DNA from: Corynebacterium sp. sy039
GTDB lineage: Bacteria > Actinomycetota > Actinomycetes > Mycobacteriales > Mycobacteriaceae
Direction: 5' to 3'
Assembly (NCBI RefSeq): GCF_007904105.1
Contig: NZ_CP042325.1
Location: forward strand, 1,178,001-1,242,000
DNA: 64,000 nucleotides
The notes under the pieces are model-generated. The model did not search any database, was not told the DNA's origin, and was given only the letters and a program-made list of their open reading frames with translations. Position numbers and translations under genes: made by a program. Positions 58,797 through 64,000 of the stretch are shown here, piece after piece (position 1 is the first letter of the stretch; each line of letters begins with the position of its first letter).

Positions 58797-60095
58797 CTAA
58801 GTCTGTTTTACATCTAAAAACTTGATTACCTCTGCAGAAAATTGCGCTACAGACGCAAACTGTAAGTCCCTGCCACGAACTGCATAGCGATAGATTGCCT
58901 CAAAGGTTTCTCGTATATCCTGCCTAATCATCAAAAAATCATGTGGTACGTCATGCGGATCGCCAAATATCAGTTCAGTGATAGGTGAAAAGAACTCACA
59001 TAGTGTCTCACTATCATGTTCATTGTCACATTCTTTTTTCTCTTGAGCTAAGACAGAATCAAGATCATCAATGTACCACTCTGGATCCACTTGGAAGAGC
59101 ATCATAGTCAGTGAAGATAAAGCCCACCCCAATAAAGAGCTCATGATTCTATTACTCAACCACTGAGGATCGCGTGTATGAGGCCAGGTATCACTAATTT
59201 CATTAAGCCATGCTTGAATGAAAACATCTGCTTCTTCATCGCTGATGCTTCGGGAAGACAAGTATTGAGGAAACCCAGCTATGACGCAAGCAATGTCGAA
59301 AGTGCAATCGCGAAAACCAGCTGATTCATAGTCTAGAAAATGCGTTTTATTAGCAACAATGATGTTATCTGGTGATAGGTCAAACGGGGTAAACCCACGA
59401 TGATGCCCCGCCGTCAATCTATGCTGTGCGCTGCGGGCATATTCCTCCACCACTTCAGGTATCTGAATACCAACACGTTGAAGCAGACTTTTACCTACCG
59501 GAATGGAAGAAAGGATAACACGCTCACGATATTTATATATCTCTTGCACATTTTTGTGTTTCAGCAGCATTCGATTAAGCAAAATAGCAAAATCCTGTTC
59601 CTTACCCGCTGTTCCAGCATGCATTTTTCCAATTGCTTCCCCTAAATCCCGCAAAATAGAAAGACGCACGCGATCATCTTTAGTATCCAATAATTGTGCA
59701 AAAGTATCTCCGTCACCAGAGTCGCTAATAACAATAAGACGCTTCTCGACGTCATGCGCTAGCAAAACAGGTCCTGGACGAGCCTCCTCTGGTAAGGAAG
59801 TGGTGAATTGATATGCAACAATTTCTCTTAAGAAAGCAGAATGATCGAAGAGCAATCCAGTCAGAGGCATATGTTTAAGAATTACTGAACGCTGCTGAAT
59901 AAATGGGGAGGCTACCAATCGTGCACGAATGACTACTGCAATACCAGATCCAGATAAAAGCTGAATATCTGTTAACTTCTGGCTGCCGCCAAAGCGCTGC
60001 GACAATAATTTTTGTGCATTAGTAACGATATCGTTAATGAAACTCTCATCAACGATTAATTCTTCATCGTGCTCATTCATCTCCACAGGCACCAT
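58797..60095 (-). CDS. Aminoglycoside phosphotransferase-like (APH fold) protein
   Basis: A 432-residue protein with a kinase-like fold. The ATP-binding lobe is weak (SGSGIAVVIRARLVASPF; SVILKHMPLTGLLFDHSAFLRE gives a candidate Lys and Glu). The Brenner-type loop reads FTPFDLSPDNIIVANKTHFLDYE (about 212-235), with the catalytic Asp and Mg-binding Asn and Asp in the FDLSPDN...LDYE pattern. About 60 residues separate it from a C-terminal helical part. It is probably a small-molecule or regulatory kinase; the substrate is unknown and there is no reason to call it drug resistance. It lies between aspS and rarA, as does a hypothetical in C. glutamicum. AAGGA precedes the ATG by six bases. Confidence 0.65.
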   Translation of the reverse strand: MVPVEMNEHDEELIVDESFINDIVTNAQKLLSQRFGGSQKLTDIQLLSGSGIAVVIRARLVASPFIQQRSVILKHMPLTGLLFDHSAFLREIVAYQFTTSLPEEARPGPVLLAHDVEKRLIVISDSGDGDTFAQLLDTKDDRVRLSILRDLGEAIGKMHAGTAGKEQDFAILLNRMLLKHKNVQEIYKYRERVILSSIPVGKSLLQRVGIQIPEVVEEYARSAQHRLTAGHHRGFTPFDLSPDNIIVANKTHFLDYESAGFRDCTFDIACVIAGFPQYLSSRSISDEEADVFIQAWLNEISDTWPHTRDPQWLSNRIMSSLLGWALSSLTMMLFQVDPEWYIDDLDSVLAQEKKECDNEHDSETLCEFFSPITELIFGDPHDVPHDFLMIRQDIRETFEAIYRYAVRGRDLQFASVAQFSAEVIKFLDVKQT

Positions 60096-60220
60096 GCTCC
60101 TTCCTTATAAGCTCAGTCACTGATCTTTTCTCGATGACCGGGACCGAGCACCGAAAGAAATCCAGTAGTCCAGTGTAGAACTTTTAGATAGTGAATTCAC
60201 CTATTTCTTCCCATAAATGC

Positions 60221-60253
60221 TAAAAGGTGTATCCGCTTAGAGCGAACACACCT
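60221..60253 (-). terminator. Intrinsic terminator after aspS
   Basis: On the minus strand AGGTGTGTTCGC pairs with GCGGATACACCT (with two G-U pairs) around loop TCTAA, followed by TTTTAGC. It starts about 50 bases after the aspS stop and separates aspS from the phosphotransferase-like gene. Confidence 0.8.
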
Positions 60254-60304
60254 GAAAGGTTTTGTCCAGCAAATCGTACAATACCTATCGTACGGCTGTA
60301 GCCT

Positions 60305-62089
60305 TTAGGCTTTCTCAGCTTTAGGCTTAAAATCTACTCCCGTTTCTTTGCGCTGTTGCGCTGGAATAGGCGCTGGAGCAGCAGTCAGTGGATCCACACC
60401 GCCACCTGATTTAGGGAATGCAATCACATCACGAATCGAGTCAAAACCACCAAGCAGACTCACGATACGATCCCAACCAAACGCGATACCACCATGTGGA
60501 GGTGCACCAAATGCAAAAGCATCAAGTAAGAAGCCAAACTTTTCTCGTGCTTCTTCTTCGGCAATACCCATGACTTGGAATACACGTTCTTGGACATCTG
60601 GGCGGTGGATACGAATAGAGCCACCACCAATTTCGTTACCATTGCATACGATGTCATAAGCATATGCAGTCGCTTGCTCTGGGTGCTGCTCAAAATTATC
60701 AAGCCACTCTGGTTTTGGTGACGTAAAAGCATGGTGCACAGCGGTCCACTTGGAATTGCCCAAGGCGACGTCGCCAGAAGCGGTTGCATCTGCTGCAGGC
60801 TCAAATAGCGGTGCATCAACGACCCAGGTGAATGCCCAATCACCTTCTTTAATCAGACCTAGTTTACGTGCAACCTCACCACGAGCTGCGCCAAGCAAGG
60901 CGCGAGAGCTCTTGGCATCACCTGCAGCAAAGAAAATGCAGTCACCAGGTTGTGCGCCAACGTGCTCTGCAATACCAGCTCGTTCTTGTTCAGTAATGTT
61001 CTTTGCAACTGGACCGGTTAATTCGCCATCTTCGCCTACGAGGATATATGCCAAACCTTTAGCGCCACGCTGCTTTGCCCACTCTTGCCAAGCATCAAGC
61101 TGACGACGCGGCTGGCTCGCTCCACCTTCCATAACGATGGCACCGACATATTCATTTTGGAATACTCGGAAACTCGTATCCTTAAAAAACTCAGTACATT
61201 CTGTAATTTCAATAGCGAAACGAAGATCAGGTTTATCAGAACCATATTTCCGCATTGCTTCTGCATAGGTGATCCGTGGAATAGGAGTGGTAATCTCATA
61301 GCCAATGAGTTTCCACAGCTCTGCAACGATTTCCTCTGCCAACGCGATAACATCTTCTTGATCGACAAAGCTCATCTCTACGTCAAGCTGAGTAAATTCT
61401 GGTTGACGATCAGCACGGAAATCTTCATCACGATAGCAACGAGCAATCTGATAATAACGTTCCATACCAGCAACCATGAGCAATTGCTTAAAAAGCTGTG
61501 GTGACTGCGGTAGTGCATACCATGAGCCTGGTTTCAGCCGAGCAGGAACCAAGAAATCTCGGGCACCTTCGGGAGTGGATCGGGTAAGCGTTGGGGTTTC
61601 AATTTCCACAAAATTATGGCGGTCCAACACAGTACGCGCTGCTTTATTGGCTGCCGAACGCAATCTCAATGCATTGCTTCGTACTGGACGGCGCAGATCC
61701 AAGTAACGATATTTTAGTCGTGTTTCTTCGCCGACTTCTGACTGCGCAGATTCATCTACCTGGAAAGGCAAGGCTGCTGCTTCATTGAGCACTTCCAGCT
61801 CGGTAGCATTGACTTCAATAGCTCCAGAAGCAAGCTGTGGATTTTCCGACCCCTCAGGGCGAAGCTCCACCACACCGGTGACCTTAATACAAAACTCGCT
61901 ACGTAATTGATGTGCTTGCTCTGCGACGGTTGTATCGCGGAAAACTACCTGTGCAATTCCAGATGAGTCACGTAGATCAATAAAGATCACACCACCATGA
62001 TCTCGACGACGAGAAACCCAACCGGTAAGAGTAACCTCTTGACCAGCTATGTCTTTTCTAAGATCACCTGCATAATGTGTCCGAAGCAC
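60305..62089 (-). CDS. aspS: Aspartyl-tRNA synthetase
   Basis: Charges tRNA-Asp (and, in many bacteria lacking AsnRS, also tRNA-Asn). The 594-residue protein is the bacterial type: an OB-fold anticodon domain ([20 protein letters not shown] near 19), class II motif 2 in [20 protein letters not shown] near 213, the bacterial GAD insertion domain (about 300-410) and motif 3 in [13 protein letters not shown] near 542. No anomaly is seen. Three copies of GACGTATTA lie 20-47 bases upstream. A terminator follows. Confidence 0.97.
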   Translation of the reverse strand: MLRTHYAGDLRKDIAGQEVTLTGWVSRRRDHGGVIFIDLRDSSGIAQVVFRDTTVAEQAHQLRSEFCIKVTGVVELRPEGSENPQLASGAIEVNATELEVLNEAAALPFQVDESAQSEVGEETRLKYRYLDLRRPVRSNALRLRSAANKAARTVLDRHNFVEIETPTLTRSTPEGARDFLVPARLKPGSWYALPQSPQLFKQLLMVAGMERYYQIARCYRDEDFRADRQPEFTQLDVEMSFVDQEDVIALAEEIVAELWKLIGYEITTPIPRITYAEAMRKYGSDKPDLRFAIEITECTEFFKDTSFRVFQNEYVGAIVMEGGASQPRRQLDAWQEWAKQRGAKGLAYILVGEDGELTGPVAKNITEQERAGIAEHVGAQPGDCIFFAAGDAKSSRALLGAARGEVARKLGLIKEGDWAFTWVVDAPLFEPAADATASGDVALGNSKWTAVHHAFTSPKPEWLDNFEQHPEQATAYAYDIVCNGNEIGGGSIRIHRPDVQERVFQVMGIAEEEAREKFGFLLDAFAFGAPPHGGIAFGWDRIVSLLGGFDSIRDVIAFPKSGGGVDPLTAAPAPIPAQQRKETGVDFKPKAEKA

Positions 62090-62349
62090 CTACATCAATT
62101 CCTTCCGAGACGTATTAAGACGTATTAGACGTATTAACTGACTTATCAACTTATCTGATTTTCATCTACCGCTTTGTTGTCGTGTAGCTCTTCATAAAAC
62201 TATACCCAAATAAGTTATCTTTGATCTTTTCATACAGCAAAACTCGTCTTTCACTTGGCTTACTTTTCTATTGTCACTGTGGCCCTGTGCACTCGACTGC
62301 AGCTCTCCATCTCTTTTGTCTTCAGGAAAATTATGCAAAAATTAACATT
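62090..62349. promoter_or_regulatory. Divergent intergenic region with a 9-bp repeat upstream of aspS
   Basis: This 260-base region carries the promoters of aspS (minus) and the metallopeptidase (plus). GACGTATTA occurs three times in 28 bases, at 62109, 62119 and 62128, in the aspS leader or promoter. A six-codon ORF (62333-62353) with AGGAAAA before it overlaps the metallopeptidase ATG. No T-box is expected or seen. Confidence 0.45.
62109..62136 (-). repeat. Three direct copies of GACGTATTA
   Basis: The 9-mer is exact in all three copies, at 62109-62117, 62119-62127 and 62128-62136, with spacing of one and zero bases, 20-47 bases before the aspS start. It could be an array of operator half-sites or simple repeat slippage. 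Confidence 0.7.
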
Positions 62350-63228
62350 ATGACTTTTCGTGGCGATATTGAGAAATCAGAAAATCTGGCACGTTCAGGC
62401 GGATCAGGTGGTCGAATTGCTCTTGGCGGAGGTGTAGGAACAGTAGTTCTCGTCGGGCTCTATCTCCTTATGGGAGGTAACCCTAGCGACCTTGGTCAAT
62501 TGATTGGTGGGCAAACCGACGGTGGACAAACTCAGCAATCTGCCGGCACACTTGATCACTGTAAAACTGGTGCAGATGCAAATGAAAACACAGATTGCCG
62601 TGTTGAGTTTACTGGACTGAGTGTTAATCAAATGTGGGAAGAACAATTGGCTCAGCAATCTGGTGTGGAATACACCAAACCTGGTCTTACTATTTTCAGC
62701 AACAGCATTGCTACTGGGTGTGGGCAAGCCTCTTCAGCTACAGGACCGTTCTACTGCCCTAGCGACCAAACAGCTTATTTCGACGTTTCTTTCTTTGATG
62801 AATTAGGAAAATTTGGCGGCGAAAACACGCCTTTCGCACAAGAATATATCGTTGCGCATGAGTTTGGACATCACGTACAAAATCTAGAAGGCACCCTTGG
62901 GCTATCTGATTACAACAATCCAGGTCAAGACTCTAATGCCGTAAAAATTGAACTCCAAGCAGATTGCTATGGCGGTGTATGGGCTCATTATGCAGATAAA
63001 GGAGAAAAAGCCTTTTTGGAGCCCATTACTGATGATCAAGTAAAAGATGCGATTAATGCTGCCCGAGCTGTTGGTGATGATAATATCCAGAAGCGTTCAG
63101 GAACAGAGATCAATCCTGAATCTTTTACTCACGGTTCTTCTGAACAGCGTCAAGAAGCATTTTTAGCTGGTTATAAGAGCGGAAAAATGAGCAGCTGTGA
63201 CACCCTTGGACGCGGTGGCTACAAATAA
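62350..63228 (+). CDS. Neutral zinc metallopeptidase (YpfJ/zinicin family), membrane-anchored
   Basis: A 292-residue protein beginning MTFRGDIEKSENLARSGG, with one membrane helix (about 25-42) and an extracellular catalytic domain. The zinc site is AHEFGHHVQN (about 173-182; HExxH with an extra His), with a downstream ligand Glu likely in IELQADCYGGVWAHYADKG near 203. Cys residues in HCKTG, NTDCRV, TGCGQA and FYCPSD suggest disulfides. ATG 62350 is preferred to the open frame from 62221, which adds 43 non-conserved residues. The biological substrate is unknown. A short ORF MQKLTL ends on its start codon (ATGA). Confidence 0.85.
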   Translation: MTFRGDIEKSENLARSGGSGGRIALGGGVGTVVLVGLYLLMGGNPSDLGQLIGGQTDGGQTQQSAGTLDHCKTGADANENTDCRVEFTGLSVNQMWEEQLAQQSGVEYTKPGLTIFSNSIATGCGQASSATGPFYCPSDQTAYFDVSFFDELGKFGGENTPFAQEYIVAHEFGHHVQNLEGTLGLSDYNNPGQDSNAVKIELQADCYGGVWAHYADKGEKAFLEPITDDQVKDAINAARAVGDDNIQKRSGTEINPESFTHGSSEQRQEAFLAGYKSGKMSSCDTLGRGGYK

Positions 63229-63268
63229 TCTTCGTTTTCTTTATCTTGTATAGTCGTTAAAGCCTAGA

Positions 63269-63306
63269 AAAAGCCTTGGATATCACGCAGATATCTCAAG
63301 GCTTTT
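63269..63306. terminator. Bidirectional terminator between convergent genes
   Basis: AAAAGCCTTGGATATC (63269-63284) pairs with GATATC-T-CAAGGCTTTT (63290-63306) with one bulged T and loop ACGCA. The stem has U-runs built in on both strands (CTTTT). It lies between the metallopeptidase stop at 63228 and the permease stop at 63331. Confidence 0.85.
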
Positions 63307-63330
63307 GTTATGTATGCTCACGAACAATAA

Positions 63331-64000
63331 TTAGACAGCAACTTCTGGGTGCAGATCTTTTATCTTCATCTGCCGCTCACGCAACGCAGATAAAGTCGTG
63401 ACGCTAAAGCAAATAATCCAGATAAGCACCAGTGCTCCTAGAGCTTGTACTACACGCGAATCATCTATTCCATCGACGCCATTGATAGCATGGCGCAAAA
63501 GATTAACGCCATAGGTCATGGGGTCATAGGTATGGAACCAACGCAAAGGTGCTGGTTGCGTCTCTGGTGGATACAATCCACCAGAGGAAACAACTTGTAG
63601 CGTCATAAACCCAATGCACAGCACTCGCCCTACAGTGGCTCCAAAAATAGAGTTCAATGCTTGAGCTAGTGCCATAAAGGTCAGCGATATCGCGCACATC
63701 GCTAGCCATAAAGCCCATTCATGAGCAGCATGTAGGCCAATGAAAAACCGTTGTACTAAAAATACGACTGTTGCCTGTGCTAATCCTAGGATCGCCGCCG
63801 GCAGATAACTTGCCAAGGCGACTCGAATGGGTGTGATACACGACTCGATAGCGCGGCGTTGGAGTGGTCGCACAATCATAAAACACACTGTGCCTCCCAC
63901 AAACAAACCAATGCAAATAAACATTGGTGCCAGTCCCTCACCAAAAAGCGATAAACTATCTCCTGGCATATGCTTTCCGACGGGAGTCGTAACATTAAGC
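63331..64000 (-). CDS. YhgE/Pip-type ABC-2 permease-like membrane protein, C-terminal part
   Basis: The 3' part of a gene that continues past the right edge: the frame is open from the stop at 63331 to base 64000. The roughly 222 residues seen contain about six membrane helices, with FGEGLAPMFICIGLFVGG, ALAQALNSIFGATVGR and LQVVSSGGLYPPETQPAPLRWFH matching the C-terminal domain of YhgE/Pip proteins (sub-motifs SSGG-x-PPE and FHTYDPMTYGVNLLR). These are large actinobacterial and firmicute membrane proteins related to ABC-2 exporters, often linked to phage infection or secretion. The large extracellular domain is outside the window. Convergent with the metallopeptidase. Confidence 0.82.
   Translation of the reverse strand, partial: LNVTTPVGKHMPGDSLSLFGEGLAPMFICIGLFVGGTVCFMIVRPLQRRAIESCITPIRVALASYLPAAILGLAQATVVFLVQRFFIGLHAAHEWALWLAMCAISLTFMALAQALNSIFGATVGRVLCIGFMTLQVVSSGGLYPPETQPAPLRWFHTYDPMTYGVNLLRHAINGVDGIDDSRVVQALGALVLIWIICFSVTTLSALRERQMKIKDLHPEVAV

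Noticed and set aside
62221-62349. 43-codon N-terminal extension of the metallopeptidase
   Set aside because: Composition is unlike the rest of the protein; the internal ATG gives the usual MTFRGD-type start before the membrane anchor.

Overview
The window is a chromosomal housekeeping block from a Corynebacterium of unusually low GC content (my impression is the mid-40s percent; not computed). Gene order matches the C. glutamicum stretch from mptB through ctaA, ctaB, tkt-tal-zwf-opcA-pgl, gap-pgk-tpi, whiA-yvcK-rapZ-uvrC, the rib genes, metK, the pyr operon, the aro operon, alaS and aspS, and the proteins recall C. glutamicum and C. diphtheriae. A C. kutscheri-like low-GC species is one possibility, but that is inference. 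I see no tRNA, rRNA, IS element, prophage, CRISPR array or obvious island.

Layout. 1-4.3 kb: end of an arabinomannan-type mannosyltransferase gene, an ABC-2 exporter pair, and heme A/heme O synthesis (ctaA, ctaB converging on a terminator). 4.7-11.4 kb, plus strand: pentose phosphate cluster tkt-tal-zwf-opcA-pgl, with a strong terminator between tal and zwf. 11.5-15.0 kb, minus strand: gap-pgk-tpi-secG; the ppc gene that lies between tpi and secG in C. glutamicum is absent. 15.4-31.9 kb, minus strand: whiA-yvcK-rapZ-uvrC, a PH-domain protein, ribH-ribAB-ribE-ribD, rpe, rsmB, fmt, def, priA, metK. 32.0-43.3 kb, minus strand: coaBC, rpoZ, gmk, mihF, and the pyrimidine genes pyrR-pyrB-pyrC-carA-carB-pyrF. 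43.7-45.0 kb, plus strand: a degenerate epimerase-like protein. 45.1-54.6 kb, minus strand: nusB, efp, pepQ, aroQ-aroB-aroK-aroC, a prepilin peptidase, aroE, mltG, ruvX. 54.6-62.1 kb, minus strand: alaS, rarA, an aminoglycoside-phosphotransferase-like protein, aspS. 62.3-64.0 kb: a secreted/anchored zinc metallopeptidase (plus) and the end of a YhgE/Pip-type permease (minus).

Pathway logic: the window carries the oxidative and most of the non-oxidative pentose phosphate pathway (plus rpe), lower glycolysis, riboflavin synthesis from ribulose-5-phosphate, most of de novo UMP synthesis (pyrD and pyrE are not here), and several shikimate steps (aroQ, B, E, K, C).

Most notable: three reading-frame breaks in genes that should be intact (pgk, efp, pepQ), all of them apparent insertions. 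The efp break falls at the domain I/II boundary and leaves an ATGA-coupled pair of ORFs. Regulatory sites readable by eye include an exact McbR-type TAGAC-N6-GTCTA site upstream of metK, a PyrR binding-loop-like hairpin just before the pyrR ribosome-binding site, C/G-run and inverted-repeat motifs upstream of gap, and three copies of a 9-bp repeat upstream of aspS. I found no convincing novel multi-gene system.
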